64,000 nt of DNA from Streptomyces cyaneofuscatus (GCF_000718135.1 NZ_JOEM01000004.1:1-64000); one strand, 5' to 3'; positions 8,631 to 20,511 are shown, counted from the stretch's first letter. The notes: generated by a model not told the origin, from the letters alone. Translations and numbers: made by a program.

Positions 8631-9689
8631 TCAGGACAGCGCGAGCGGCGCCCCGCCCCGCAGCAGCGAGCCGCCCAGCGGGGTCAGCGTGTGGAGCACC
8701 GAGCTGCCGTGGCGCAGGGTGAGGACCAGGCCCGCCTCGCGCAGGACGGAGGCGTGCTGGCTCGCCGAGGCGAGCGACACCCCGGCGCGGCGGGCCAGTT
8801 CGCTCGTCGTGCAGCCGTTGCCTATGGACTGCAGGACGGCGGAGCGGGTGTGGCCGACGAGCCGGCCGAGCCAGGGTCCGGGCTCGGCGAACTCCGGGGC
8901 GCCGGGGTGGGTGACCGGGTAGACGAGCACGGGCGGGAGCGACGGGTCTCGGTAGACGACGGGGGTGCCCCGGCAGAAGAACGAGGGCTGGAGCAGCAGC
9001 CCGCGCCCGTCGAGATGCAGGTCGCGGTCGACGGGGTAGTCCGCCTCCAGCACGGGCGCCCGCCACCGGATCATCGGCGGCAGGGCCGCCAGCAGCCCGT
9101 CGGCTCCGCCGTCCAGGAGCGCGCGGCCCCGCACGGCCCGGTCGGCCTCGATGGAGGCCCGGATGTGCGGCCAGTACGGCTCGACGGCGGCGTCGTGGTA
9201 GCTCCGCAGGGCGCCGATGAGCCGGGCCAGGGGTTCGGCGCGGCCCTCGGAGAGCGCGGCGGGCAGCGCGGCCGTGACCCGCCCCGCGCCGGCGTCCGGG
9301 CAGCCGGGCCCCCGTCCGCCCCGCTGGCGCCGCCGTCCGGCCACCATCAGGTCCAGCTCGCGGCGGACGCGGTCGGCGGGGGTGTCCCGCAGGGCCTCCA
9401 TTCCCACGTCGAGCCCGAAAGGCTCGGCGCCTTCCTGCGAGGGCGTCAGGAAATCCGGGAAATAGCCGCGGGGTGGGACGACCGCCGACAGCAGTTGTGC
9501 TTCACCATTCAACCGAGCTCGCGTTTCGCTCCGCCATTTTCCGAACACCGTCGAAGCCCGCCGGTCCCTCAGCCGGTGAAAACTGAGAATCGTTTCCCAC
9601 AACGCGTCCGGTCTCGTGGCCATCCGCACCCGCGAAAGGTCCAGCCTGGACACATGGATCCGCAGCACTACCGCCCCCACCTGTTGCAT
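8631..9689 (-). CDS. ArsR-type winged-helix transcriptional regulator with large N-terminal domain
   Basis: 352 residues. The C-terminal 90 residues are a winged helix: TRSAVLQSIGNGCTTSELAR, then AGVSLASASQHASVLREAG as the recognition region, then the wing. The N-terminal 250 residues form the sensor-like domain seen in long actinobacterial ArsR/SmtB relatives that start with VVLRIHVS. No metal-binding cysteine pair is visible, so it probably does not sense arsenic. ATG at 9689 chosen because translation fits the conserved N-terminus; GTG starts a few codons in are possible. Target unknown; the VOC gene downstream is a candidate. Confidence 0.85.
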   Translation of the reverse strand: MQQVGAVVLRIHVSRLDLSRVRMATRPDALWETILSFHRLRDRRASTVFGKWRSETRARLNGEAQLLSAVVPPRGYFPDFLTPSQEGAEPFGLDVGMEALRDTPADRVRRELDLMVAGRRRQRGGRGPGCPDAGAGRVTAALPAALSEGRAEPLARLIGALRSYHDAAVEPYWPHIRASIEADRAVRGRALLDGGADGLLAALPPMIRWRAPVLEADYPVDRDLHLDGRGLLLQPSFFCRGTPVVYRDPSLPPVLVYPVTHPGAPEFAEPGPWLGRLVGHTRSAVLQSIGNGCTTSELARRAGVSLASASQHASVLREAGLVLTLRHGSSVLHTLTPLGGSLLRGGAPLALS

Positions 9690-10226
9690 CCGCAATTGCC
9701 CCCACCGAAGGGTATGCGGACCGTCACAGGAGGTCACCACGGGGTTTCGGCCAGAAGTGAAACGTCTCGCCCCGTTCCGCTTCACCCGAAAAGCTGTACG
9801 ACGTCGGGTACGCATCCGGTGCCCGCCGGATGAGCACGTGAAGGCCGTGGGGGGCTTTGTGTGTTCGGCGGCGGCGGGCGGCGGTGCGGCTCCGTACCCG
9901 ACGGGGGTAAAGCCGGGTGCGGTCCATGGGTGGGGATCCATGGACCGCACCCCGGTCCCCCTCCGCTCCACCGGGCGGCCATCACCATTTCTTTGCGCAT
10001 TAAACGAAGCAATGTGTGCTACGACACATCGGTAGCAAGTATTCCGCTATGGTCCGCCTTCCGGCGGCGCCCACCACATATTCCGCGTGCAAGACGAAGC
10101 GGCGGCACCCCCGCACAGGGTGCCGCCGCTTCTCGGTGTTCCGGGGATCCGTCCCGGGATGGCGGGCCGGTGAGGGACCCGGCCCAATTCCCTTATGAAT
10201 CCCCGGAGTTGGTCACATGTACCACA
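9690..10226. other. 537-base gene-free region with orphan hairpin
   Basis: No credible gene. Three structures stand out. A perfect 15-base stem with eight-base loop lies at 9915-9952. An inverted repeat ATGTGT-n6-ACACAT lies at 10012-10029, in an unusually AT-rich stretch (about 9988-10080) that could be a promoter. The ppdK terminator is at 10096-10132. The hairpin at 9915 is not next to any gene end, so it might belong to a small RNA or long leader. Confidence 0.5.
10096..10132 (-). terminator. Terminator of ppdK
   Basis: Perfect 15-base stem (10096-10110 with 10118-10132) with a seven-base loop, about 95 bases after the ppdK stop codon on the minus strand. Confidence 0.8.
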
Positions 10227-12938
<2,712 letters not shown>

Positions 12939-13330
12939 GGGTCTCGACTCCTCGAGGACGCGGTGGCTGCCCTGACGGCCAGGAACATACCCAGATCGAA
13001 GGTGTATGGGTACGTCCACTTGGTCGTCATGCGGCCGCAACCACCCGTCCGCCAGCAGATCTAAAGAAACTCTCCGGCGGGCGGGCTGCGGCCCTTCGTT
13101 CAGCTCCTGAAGGCAGCATGGCCGTTTCTTGACCCTCAGCTCTCATGTGAGCGGAATAGGCCGCACCTGAGTACACTTTCCGAAGGCTGCCACGTGGCAC
13201 TGAGTGCCAGGCCTTCCAGAAGTGCAGCCACCGCCATAACGCTCATCTGAGCGCACCCCCGATCAAGGGTGGCGTGAATCACGCTCGTTTCGGACCCTGG
13301 ATTTCAGGATTCGGACGGCTCGGAGGTATC
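12939..13330. other. 392-base intergenic region upstream of ppdK
   Basis: No gene seen. It should hold the ppdK promoter (minus strand) and the end of the HAD operon. Two nearly identical short inverted repeats occur, CTCATGTGAGCG at 13142-13153 and CTCATCTGAGCG at 13243-13254, 101 bases apart; these are possible binding sites for one regulator. No clear terminator hairpin was found behind the HAD gene. Confidence 0.4.
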
Positions 13331-14011
13331 TCAGGGACGCCTCAGGCAGTCGGCGAGTACCCCGAGGTCCACCTCTTCCAGGCTACGGGCGAACGTCCGC
13401 CCCTGCCCGGGGGCGACCGGGAGCAGCGACGGAACCACCAGCACCGCGCACCCGGCGGCGTCGGCGGACGCGGTGCCGTCCGGGGAGTCCTCCACCGCCA
13501 CACAGGCGGCGGGGTCGGCCGCGAACCGCTCGGCCGCCGCGCGGTACGGGTCGGGATGCGGCTTGGTCCGTACGGTGTCGTCGGCGGACAGCGTGAAGGC
13601 GAAGTCCACCCCGGCCAGCGACCCGGCCACCACCGCGTCGACCACGCTCCGGGGCGAGGCGCTGACCAGGGCGAACGGCACGCCGGCGGCTTCCAACGAG
13701 GCCAGCAGCGCGGCGGCTCCGGGGCGCAGCGGGGCGCCCGCGTCGACCTTGCGGAAGAAGGAGTCGGTCAGCTCGGCGGCGGTGGCGGGGAGTTCTGCGG
13801 GGTCGGCTCCGGTCACGCCGATCAGATGAGCGGCGGTGTCGGCGACGGCCCGGCCGACGACCTCCGGGGCGTCCGCGTCGCTGAGCCGGTGGCCGAGTCC
13901 GGCCGCGACCTCACGGGCCGTCTCCCACCAGAGCACCTCGGTGTCGACGAGGGTGCCGTCCATGTCGAAGAGGACGGCGGAGGGGACGGCGGCAGGGGCG
14001 GTCGTCTTCAC
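13331..14011 (-). CDS. HAD-superfamily hydrolase (phosphatase/phosphoglucomutase-like)
   Basis: 226 residues. Motif I is LFDMDGTLVDTE with nucleophile Asp16 and Asp18; motif II is ALVSASPRS; motif III is the lysine in RTKPHPDPY; motif IV is VAVEDSPDG. The helical cap between motifs I and II is of the beta-phosphoglucomutase type. The start overlaps the ABC ATPase stop by four bases (ATGA), so it is the last gene of the importer operon and probably acts on the imported, phosphorylated or phosphonate substrate. It lacks the features I would need to call it a true phosphonoacetaldehyde hydrolase. Confidence 0.85.
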   Translation of the reverse strand: MKTTAPAAVPSAVLFDMDGTLVDTEVLWWETAREVAAGLGHRLSDADAPEVVGRAVADTAAHLIGVTGADPAELPATAAELTDSFFRKVDAGAPLRPGAAALLASLEAAGVPFALVSASPRSVVDAVVAGSLAGVDFAFTLSADDTVRTKPHPDPYRAAAERFAADPAACVAVEDSPDGTASADAAGCAVLVVPSLLPVAPGQGRTFARSLEEVDLGVLADCLRRP

Positions 14012-15171
14012 GCCTTCACCTGGCCACCGGAGGCCGCGGCACCGGGTGCCGTCGTCTCCCGTACGGGCACGACCAGCACCGGGCGGCGGACCGGGACGAC
14101 CCGGGCCCGTACCCCGGGAGCGAGCTCCGTGGCGTCCCGCGAGGGGAGGTCGGCCTTGACCGCGACGCCGTCCGGGAGGTCGAGGAGGATCCGGGTGACC
14201 GAGCCGAGGAAGGCGGCGGAGACGACCGTGGCCGTCCCGTCCGCGTCGGCCGTGACACCGATGCTCTCGGGGCGGATGAGGACGTCGACCGGCCCCCGGC
14301 CCGCGGGAACGTCACCGTCGACGGGGAGCGTGGCACCGGCGACGGCCACCGAACCGTCGCCGGTCAGCTGTCCGGGCACCCGGTTCATGGTGCCGACGAA
14401 CTCGGCGACGAACGGTGTCGCGGGGCGCTCGTACAGCTCGGCCGGGGGTGCGCACTGCTCCAGGCGGCCCGCGTTGAGGACGGCGACCCGGTCGGCCATG
14501 GAGAGGGCCTCCTCCTGGTCGTGGGTGACGAAGATCGTGGTGATCCCGAGCGCCAGCTGGAGGCGGCGGATCTCCTCGCGCAGGGTGAGCCGGACCTTGG
14601 CGTCGAGTGCCGAGAGCGGCTCGTCCAGGAGCAGGACCCGGGGGCGCAGGGCGAGCGCGCGGGCCAGGGCGACGCGCTGCTGCTGGCCGCCGGACATCTG
14701 GTGCGGGTAGCGGTCGCCGTGGGCGGGGAGCCCGACGAGTTCGAGGAGCTCGCCCGCGGTGGCGTGCCGTTCGGCGGTGGCGACGCCCTTCATGCGGGGG
14801 CCGAAGGCGACGTTGTCGCGGGCGTTGAGGTGCGGGAAGAGGCTGTAGGACTGGAAGACCATCCCGGCGTCGCGCCGGTTGGCGGGGACCGGGGTGATGT
14901 CCTCGCCGTCGACGAGGACCTCGCCGGAGTCGGGCTGCTCGAACCCGGCGAGGACCCGCAGCGCGGTGGTCTTGCCGCAGCCGGAGGGGCCCAGGAGGGC
15001 GAGGAGCTCGCCGGGTTCGGCGGTGAGGTCGAGGCCGTCGAGGGCGACGGTGGGGCCGAACGCCCGGCGCAGGGAGCGGAACTCCACCCGGGCTCCGGTG
15101 GTGGCCCGCCCCTCCCGTGCGCCGGCTTCGGCCGGCTCAGGACGGGGGGCGGCGGTGGGCAGGGCTGACAT
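14008..15171 (-). CDS. ABC importer ATP-binding protein
   Basis: 387 residues. Walker A LGPSGCGKTTAL near residue 60, signature MSGGQQQR, Walker B VLLLDEPLSALD, and the H-loop FVTHDQ are all intact. A C-terminal TOBE-like regulatory domain follows (about 265-380). This is the type of ATPase found in importers for polyamines, iron(III), sulfate and 2-aminoethylphosphonate. It is six bases downstream of the second permease and overlaps the HAD gene start, inside a five-gene operon. Confidence 0.92.
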   Translation of the reverse strand: MSALPTAAPRPEPAEAGAREGRATTGARVEFRSLRRAFGPTVALDGLDLTAEPGELLALLGPSGCGKTTALRVLAGFEQPDSGEVLVDGEDITPVPANRRDAGMVFQSYSLFPHLNARDNVAFGPRMKGVATAERHATAGELLELVGLPAHGDRYPHQMSGGQQQRVALARALALRPRVLLLDEPLSALDAKVRLTLREEIRRLQLALGITTIFVTHDQEEALSMADRVAVLNAGRLEQCAPPAELYERPATPFVAEFVGTMNRVPGQLTGDGSVAVAGATLPVDGDVPAGRGPVDVLIRPESIGVTADADGTATVVSAAFLGSVTRILLDLPDGVAVKADLPSRDATELAPGVRARVVPVRRPVLVVPVRETTAPGAAASGGQVKA

Positions 15172-15177
15172 GGGTGG

Positions 15178-16131
15178 CTACTCCTTGCCGGGTACGGGAG
15201 TGGGGGCGGCGGCCGGGACGGTGGTGGCGGCCGGGGCGGAGGCGGTGGCTCCGGCGGCCGGGATCGCGGCGGCCGGGGCGGAGGACCCGGTTCCGGCGCG
15301 CGAGAGGACGAGCAGCAGGGCCCAGGTGATGAGCAGGGAGAGCAGGGAGACGGCGACCGACATCCGGGCCTCGGCACCGGAGACGGTGACGATCCACACC
15401 GCGAAGGGCCGGAAGCCCAGCAGCGAGGCGACGGTGTACTCACCGAGCACCAGCGCCAGGGTGAGGAAGGAGGCCCCGGCGAGCGAGGAGCGCAGGTTGG
15501 GCAGGATGACGCTCACGATCACCTGCAGCCGGCTCGCCCCGCAGTTGCGGGCCGCCTCCACCAGCGTGGGCACGTCGACGGCGCGCAGCCCCGCGTCCAG
15601 CGAGCGGTGCACGAACGGCAGCGCCAGCACGGTGTAGGCGAGGACCAGCACCACCGGGAACGACTCGTTCTGCACGGCCAGGAAGGTCTGGTAGAGGGGG
15701 GTACGCGAGAAGTGGTCGGGCCCCCAGCGCAGCACGGTGGCGATCCCGGTGACCAGCGCGATCGGCGGCACCACCAGCGGCAGCATGCAGACGATCTCGA
15801 CGACGGCCCGCAGCCGGGGCGGCCCGAGCCGCACCGCGACGAGCGCGGGGACGACGAGCAGCAGGGCCAGCGCGATGGTGGCGGCGGCGAGCGAGAGTGA
15901 GAGGAACAGGCTTTCGGTGAAGCCGTCGGCGGACAGGATGCCGCTGTACGCCTCGAAGGTGAGGCCCTGGTTCGGCACGTGGACCGTGAAGACGAACGAG
16001 GAGAGCAGCGGGGTGACGAAGTAGAGCCCGGCGATCGCCAGGACGGCACCGCGCCAGTAGCGCGGGCGGGAGCGGCGGGCCGCCTTCGCCGGGGCGGAGG
16101 CCTCAGGGAGCGTGGTGGTCAGTGCAGCCAT
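15178..16131 (-). CDS. ABC importer permease 2
   Basis: 317 residues, about six transmembrane helices, with the cytoplasmic EAA loop VEAARNCGASRLQVIVSVILP near residue 200 that docks on the ATPase. The C-terminal 40 residues are a low-complexity Ala/Pro/Thr tail after the last helix. The ATG at 16131 overlaps the end of permease 1 by 13 bases, so translation is coupled. It is the second of two non-identical permeases, as in phosphonate and iron(III) importers. Confidence 0.9.
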   Translation of the reverse strand: MAALTTTLPEASAPAKAARRSRPRYWRGAVLAIAGLYFVTPLLSSFVFTVHVPNQGLTFEAYSGILSADGFTESLFLSLSLAAATIALALLLVVPALVAVRLGPPRLRAVVEIVCMLPLVVPPIALVTGIATVLRWGPDHFSRTPLYQTFLAVQNESFPVVLVLAYTVLALPFVHRSLDAGLRAVDVPTLVEAARNCGASRLQVIVSVILPNLRSSLAGASFLTLALVLGEYTVASLLGFRPFAVWIVTVSGAEARMSVAVSLLSLLITWALLLVLSRAGTGSSAPAAAIPAAGATASAPAATTVPAAAPTPVPGKE

Positions 16132-17120
16132 CGGGAGCTCCGTCGCTGGAGGGGCAGATAGACCGCCATCACCAGTCCGGCGATCACGATCATGTCGAGG
16201 CTCAGGGCCAGCGCCACGTTCTCCTGGCCGACCAGGACGTTCCCGGAGAGCGCGTCGGCGATCTTCAGGGTGACCAGCGGTACGGAGCCGCCGACGAGGG
16301 CGGCGGCCGTGGCGTGCGCGGCGAAGGCGCTCCCGAAGAGGAGGACGAACCCGCCGAGCAGCGAGGGCGCGAGCACCGGCAGTCCGACGTACCGCCAGAA
16401 CTGCCAGGCGGTGGCGCCGTTGTTGCGGGCGGCCTCGCGCCACTGGGGGCGCAGTCCGTCCAGCGCCGGGACGACGACGATCACCATGAGCGGGATGAGG
16501 AAGTAGAGGTAGATGACGGTGAGGCCGGTGAAGGAGTAGAGGTTCCAGCCGAGCGCGTCGAGGTGGCCGAGCTGGGTGACCACGCCGGAGATGCCGAGGG
16601 TGGCGACGAAGGCGAAGGCCAGCGGGATGCCGCCGAAGTTGGCGAGCACCCCGGAGGCGGTGAGCACGGCCCCGCGCAGCGCGCCGCGCCGGGAGGTGAC
16701 GACGGCCTGGGCGATCAGCACACCGAAGATCGTGGCGATGGCGGCGGTGAGCGCGGAGAGTTCGACGCTGCCGGTGAGCGAGGTGAGATAGGGCCCCTGG
16801 AGCGAGCGCGTCAGGTGCTCACCGGTGAACTCGGTGGTCCCGGCGACCGGGTCGGTACGGGTGACGGCCCCGTACAGCAGGGCGCCGGCGGGCAGTCCGA
16901 AGCAGAGCCCGGCGAAGACGAGGAGCGGGAGGGCCCCGAGCCAGGCGCGGGGCGGCCGGCGGCGGCGCGTACGGCCACCGGCCTTCCGGCCTTCGGTCTT
17001 CTGGCCTTCGCTCTTCCGGCCTTCGCTCTTCCGGCCTTCGGTCCTCCGGCCTTCGGTCTGCCGGCCGGCAGCGGGGGCCGCCCCGGGTCCCGGGGCGGCG
17101 GTCGGGTGGGAAGGGGTCAT
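16119..17120 (-). CDS. ABC importer permease 1 with charged repeat at N-terminus
   Basis: 333 residues. Residues 1-20 are Pro/Ala-rich and 21-50 are a tandem pentapeptide repeat of the (T/S)EGRK kind followed by a basic stretch TRRRRPP. Six transmembrane helices follow, with an EAA loop REAARNNGATAWQFWRYVG near residue 230. The start (17120) overlaps the binding-protein stop in an ATGA. The repeat is on the cytoplasmic side by the positive-inside rule. It looks like an expansion within this species' gene, not a family trait. Confidence 0.9.
   Translation of the reverse strand: MTPSHPTAAPGPGAAPAAGRQTEGRRTEGRKSEGRKSEGQKTEGRKAGGRTRRRRPPRAWLGALPLLVFAGLCFGLPAGALLYGAVTRTDPVAGTTEFTGEHLTRSLQGPYLTSLTGSVELSALTAAIATIFGVLIAQAVVTSRRGALRGAVLTASGVLANFGGIPLAFAFVATLGISGVVTQLGHLDALGWNLYSFTGLTVIYLYFLIPLMVIVVVPALDGLRPQWREAARNNGATAWQFWRYVGLPVLAPSLLGGFVLLFGSAFAAHATAAALVGGSVPLVTLKIADALSGNVLVGQENVALALSLDMIVIAGLVMAVYLPLQRRSSRWLH
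16971..17060 (-). repeat. 15-bp tandem coding repeat in permease gene
   Basis: About six degenerate 15-base units encode (T/S)EGRK-type pentapeptides, residues 21-50 of permease 1. The unit length is a multiple of three, so copy-number change would keep the frame. Confidence 0.75.
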
Positions 17121-18298
17121 CAGGAGACAGCCTTGTCCCAGTTCTCGGAGAGCGTGGCGTTGGCCTTGTCGAGCTCCTCGGAGGAGGGGAACGTCGGCGT
17201 GCCCTCGACGGCGGGAAGCTTGGCCACGAAGGCCTTGTCGGCCGTGCCGTCCTCGGTCATGGCGGGCAGCAGCACCGGGCGGGCGTACCCCTTGAGCCAG
17301 AGGTTCTGGCCCTCGGCGCTGTACAGGTACTCCATCCACAGGCGGGCGGCCGCCGGGTGCGGGGCGTCCTTGTTGATGGCCTGCGAGTAGAACTGGGCGT
17401 AGACCCCGTCCTTCGGTACGGAGACCTTCCAGTCGACGCCCTTGCCCTTGAACTGGTCGGCGTACCCGGCGTTCAGGTAGTCCCAGTCGATGCTGATCGG
17501 CGTCTCGCCCTTCTCGACGGTGGCCGGGGTGGACTCGACGGGGATGAAGTTGCCGCTCTTCTTCAGCTTGCCGAAGAAATCGATGCCGGGCTGGATGTCC
17601 CCGAACGACCCCTTGTTGGCCAGGGACGCCGCGTACACGCCGCCGAACGCGGAGCCGGACTTGGTCGGGTTGCCGTTGAGGGCGACCTTGCCCTTGTACT
17701 CGGGCTTCAGCAGGTCCGCGAAGGTCTCGGGGCAGGTCTTGATACGGGCGGCGTCGCAGCCGATGGAGACGTAGCCGCCGTAGTCGTTGTACCAGCGGCC
17801 GTCGGCGTCCTTCTGGCTGTCGGGGATCTTGTCCCAGGTGGCGACCTTGTACGGGGCGAAGAGGTTCTCGGCGGCGCCGCTGCGGGCGAAGGCGATGCCG
17901 AGGTCGAGGACGTCGGGGGCGCGCTTCTGGCCCTTGCGGGACTTGACGGCGGCTATCTCGTCGGAGCTGGAACCGTCGGGGTTCTCGCTCTTGATCTTGA
18001 CCTTGTACTTGGCCTGGAAACTCTTGATGATCTCGCCGTAGTTCGCCCAGTCCGGCGGCAGGGCGATCACGTTGAGCTCGCCCTCCTTCTCGGCGGCGGC
18101 GACCAGCTTCTCCAGCCCGCCGAAGTCGGCGACCGAGGTGGCCTCGGTGGACTTCACCCCGTTCGCACCGGTCGTGACCTCCTCCTCGGGCGCGGCGCCG
18201 CACGCGGTGAGAGCGGTGAGGGCGGCGGTGGAGAGGGCGAGGGCGGCAACGGCACGGCTGTTGGCGCGGATACGGGGACGGGGTCGGGCTCTGCGCAC
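17120..18298 (-). CDS. ABC importer substrate-binding lipoprotein
   Basis: 392 residues from the preferred GTG at 18298, which has GGGAG seven bases before it. The signal peptide ends in a lipobox LTALTAC, so the mature protein is lipid-anchored outside the membrane. The body is a periplasmic-binding fold of the iron(III)/polyamine/aminoethylphosphonate class, with ALPPDWANYGEI near the start of the first lobe. First gene of the operon (binding protein, two permeases, ATPase, HAD hydrolase). An earlier in-frame ATG at 18340 would only lengthen the signal peptide. Substrate not provable; 2-aminoethylphosphonate is my leading guess because of the HAD and GntR neighbours. Confidence 0.9.
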   Translation of the reverse strand: MRRARPRPRIRANSRAVAALALSTAALTALTACGAAPEEEVTTGANGVKSTEATSVADFGGLEKLVAAAEKEGELNVIALPPDWANYGEIIKSFQAKYKVKIKSENPDGSSSDEIAAVKSRKGQKRAPDVLDLGIAFARSGAAENLFAPYKVATWDKIPDSQKDADGRWYNDYGGYVSIGCDAARIKTCPETFADLLKPEYKGKVALNGNPTKSGSAFGGVYAASLANKGSFGDIQPGIDFFGKLKKSGNFIPVESTPATVEKGETPISIDWDYLNAGYADQFKGKGVDWKVSVPKDGVYAQFYSQAINKDAPHPAAARLWMEYLYSAEGQNLWLKGYARPVLLPAMTEDGTADKAFVAKLPAVEGTPTFPSSEELDKANATLSENWDKAVS

Positions 18299-18331
18299 GG
18301 TAGGTCTCCCAGGAGCGAGGCGTGAGGGCCA

Positions 18332-18355
18332 CTTGTTCATACAAGCTGGCACCAG
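18332..18355. promoter_or_regulatory. Candidate operator of the GntR/UTRA regulator
   Basis: Two adjoining inverted repeats sit just upstream of the binding-protein gene: CTTGT-n4-ACAAG (18332-18345) and CTGG-n2-CCAG (18346-18355). The first resembles the GT..TA..AC core used by HutC-type GntR regulators. A TAGAGT hexamer at 18487-18492 may be the -10 box of the divergent regulator gene. Assignment is inference. Confidence 0.35.
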
Positions 18356-18566
18356 TTCGCCCGGGCCAGGTGTCCGGGAAGTTAACGTCCCATGTCTGCT
18401 GCCGCAAGAGGGCGGGAAGAGGAAAGCCCACTATCCAGGGGTTCTGGTAGATAACGACCTCGCATCGAAACGCGCTGCGACGACGCTAGAGTGAGTGGCA
18501 GGACCGCCACCGATGAGCGGACCTGTACACAGCGCATCCTGCGCAGGGAGAGCCCGAGGGGGACGT

Positions 18567-19322
18567 GTGGGCGCTACGCGCTACCGGGAGATCGCCGAGT
18601 CGCTGCGGCACGCCATCCGCACCGGCACCTATCCGCTCGGCTCCCGGCTGCCGTCGGAGAGCGACCTCTCCGCCCGCTGGGAGGTCTCGCGCGGCACGGT
18701 CCGCCAGGCGGTGGCGCTGCTGGCCTCCGAGGGCCTGATCGGCTCCCGGCAGGGGGCGCGCCGCGTGGTGCTGCGCCAGGAGCGCCGCCAGAGCTTCCAG
18801 CAGCTCAACAGCTTCGCGCAGTGGGCGCAGGCGATGGGGTGCGAGGTCGCCAGCCGCATCCTGACCCGCACGCTGCGGACCGCGACCGACGAGGAGGCCG
18901 AGCGCCTGGACGCGGAGCCGGGCAGCCAGGTGCTGTACGTGCTGCGGGTGCGGTGGCTGGACGGGGAGCCGGTGATGCTGGAGCGGACGGTGTACGCGGA
19001 CTGGGTGGCGCCGGCCGTCCTGGAGCTGCCGGAGGACTGCGTCTCGATCATGGACAGCATCGCGGAGCGGGCGGACATCGTCGCGCACCACGGCGAACAC
19101 CTGATCGACGCGGTCGCGGCGGGCAGCGAGGACGCGCGCCTGCTCCAGGTCCGCCGGGCCAGCCCGCTGCTGCGCCAGCGCCACCTGACGTTCACGGCGG
19201 CGGGCCGGGCCATCGAGTGGACGGACGACCGCTACCGGGCGGGCAGCGTGGTCTTCAACGTGATGAACTCGGCGGGCGCGGCCCCGCTGGAGCGCCGGGC
19301 GGGCCCGGACGTGCGGGGCTGA
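18567..19322 (+). CDS. GntR family regulator with UTRA domain
   Basis: 251 residues. Residues 3-70 are the GntR winged helix (YREIAESLRHAIRTGTYPLG, then LPSESDLSARWEVSRGTVRQAV). Residues 90-240 are the UTRA ligand-binding domain, ending with the typical WTDDRYRAGSVVF. The GTG at 18567 has GAGGGGGAC before it and gives the conserved N-terminus. It is divergent from the importer operon and most likely represses it until a ligand, probably the imported compound, binds. Confidence 0.9.
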   Translation: MGATRYREIAESLRHAIRTGTYPLGSRLPSESDLSARWEVSRGTVRQAVALLASEGLIGSRQGARRVVLRQERRQSFQQLNSFAQWAQAMGCEVASRILTRTLRTATDEEAERLDAEPGSQVLYVLRVRWLDGEPVMLERTVYADWVAPAVLELPEDCVSIMDSIAERADIVAHHGEHLIDAVAAGSEDARLLQVRRASPLLRQRHLTFTAAGRAIEWTDDRYRAGSVVFNVMNSAGAAPLERRAGPDVRG

Positions 19323-19362
19323 CCGGCTTCGGGGATTCAGCCCGCCTCGTACGCGTACGGAC

Positions 19363-20511
19363 TCAGCCGCCGGAGGTGTCCAGCTCGGCGTCGGCGCTGA
19401 CACCGGAGCAGTCGTACGGGTCCTTGAGCCAGCCGTCCGGCAGGACGACCCGATTGTTGCCCGAAGTCCGCCCGCGCGGCCCGTCGGCACCGTCGGGCCA
19501 GGGCTGGTCGAGGTCCAGCTCGTGCAGCTGGCCGCCCAGCTCCTCCAGCGAGGAGGTGATGGCCAGCTTCTTGCGCATCTCGGAGCCGACGGCGAAGCCC
19601 TTGAGATACCAGGCCACGTGCTTACGGAAGTCGATCACGCCACGGGCCTCGTCGCCGATCCACTCCCCCAGCAGCGTCGCGTGGCGCACCATGACGTCCG
19701 CGACCTCGCGCAGGGTGGGCGCGTGCCGGGTCGCGCTGCCCTCCATGGCGTTCACCAGATCGGCGAAGAGCCAGGGCCGCCCGAGGCACCCGCGCCCGAC
19801 CACGACACCGTCGCACCCGGTCTCGCGCATCATCCGCAGGGCGTCGTCGGCGCACCAGATGTCACCGTTGCCGAGGACGGGAATCTCCGGGACGTGCTCC
19901 TTCAGCCGGGCGATGGCGTCCCAGTCGGCGGTGCCGCCGTAGTGCTGGGCGGTGGTGCGCCCGTGCAGAGCGACAGCGGTGACCCCCTCCTCGACGGCGA
20001 TGCGTCCGGCGTCCAGGAACGTGAGGTGGTCGTCGTCGATGCCCTTGCGCATCTTGATGGTGACGGGGAGGTCCCCGGCGCCCGAGACGGCCTCCTTGAG
20101 GATGGCCCGCAGCAGCGGCCGCTTGTACGGCAGCGCGGAGCCGCCGCCCTTGCGGGTGACCTTGGGCACGGGGCAGCCGAAGTTGAGGTCGATGTGGTCG
20201 GCGAGGTTCTCGTCCACGATCATGCGGACGGCCTTGCCGACGGTGACCGGGTCCACTCCGTACAGCTGGATCGAGCGCGGGGTCTCGGTCGCGTCGAAGT
20301 GGATGAGCTGCATGGTCTTCTCGTTGCGCTCGACCAGCGCCCGCGTGGTGATCATCTCGCTGACGAACAGCCCCTTGCCCCCGGAGAACTCCCGGCACAG
20401 CGTCCGGAACGGGGCGTTGGTGATGCCGGCCATGGGCGCGAGCACCACGGGGGGCTGCACGGTGTGCGGGCCGATGCGGAGCTGCGGGAGGGCGGGGGCG
20501 AGCGTGGTCAT
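19363..20511 (-). CDS. dusB: tRNA-dihydrouridine synthase
   Basis: 382 residues, FMN-dependent TIM barrel with a C-terminal helical tRNA-binding domain. Key signatures: APMAGITNAPFRTLCREF near residue 25; NFGCPVPKVTRKGGGSAL with catalytic Cys113; GNGDIW and VVVGRGCLGRPW for FMN phosphate binding. It reduces specific uridines in the D-loop of tRNA using NADPH. ATG at 20511 matches the family start. Stands alone on the minus strand. Confidence 0.93.
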   Translation of the reverse strand: MTTLAPALPQLRIGPHTVQPPVVLAPMAGITNAPFRTLCREFSGGKGLFVSEMITTRALVERNEKTMQLIHFDATETPRSIQLYGVDPVTVGKAVRMIVDENLADHIDLNFGCPVPKVTRKGGGSALPYKRPLLRAILKEAVSGAGDLPVTIKMRKGIDDDHLTFLDAGRIAVEEGVTAVALHGRTTAQHYGGTADWDAIARLKEHVPEIPVLGNGDIWCADDALRMMRETGCDGVVVGRGCLGRPWLFADLVNAMEGSATRHAPTLREVADVMVRHATLLGEWIGDEARGVIDFRKHVAWYLKGFAVGSEMRKKLAITSSLEELGGQLHELDLDQPWPDGADGPRGRTSGNNRVVLPDGWLKDPYDCSGVSADAELDTSGG

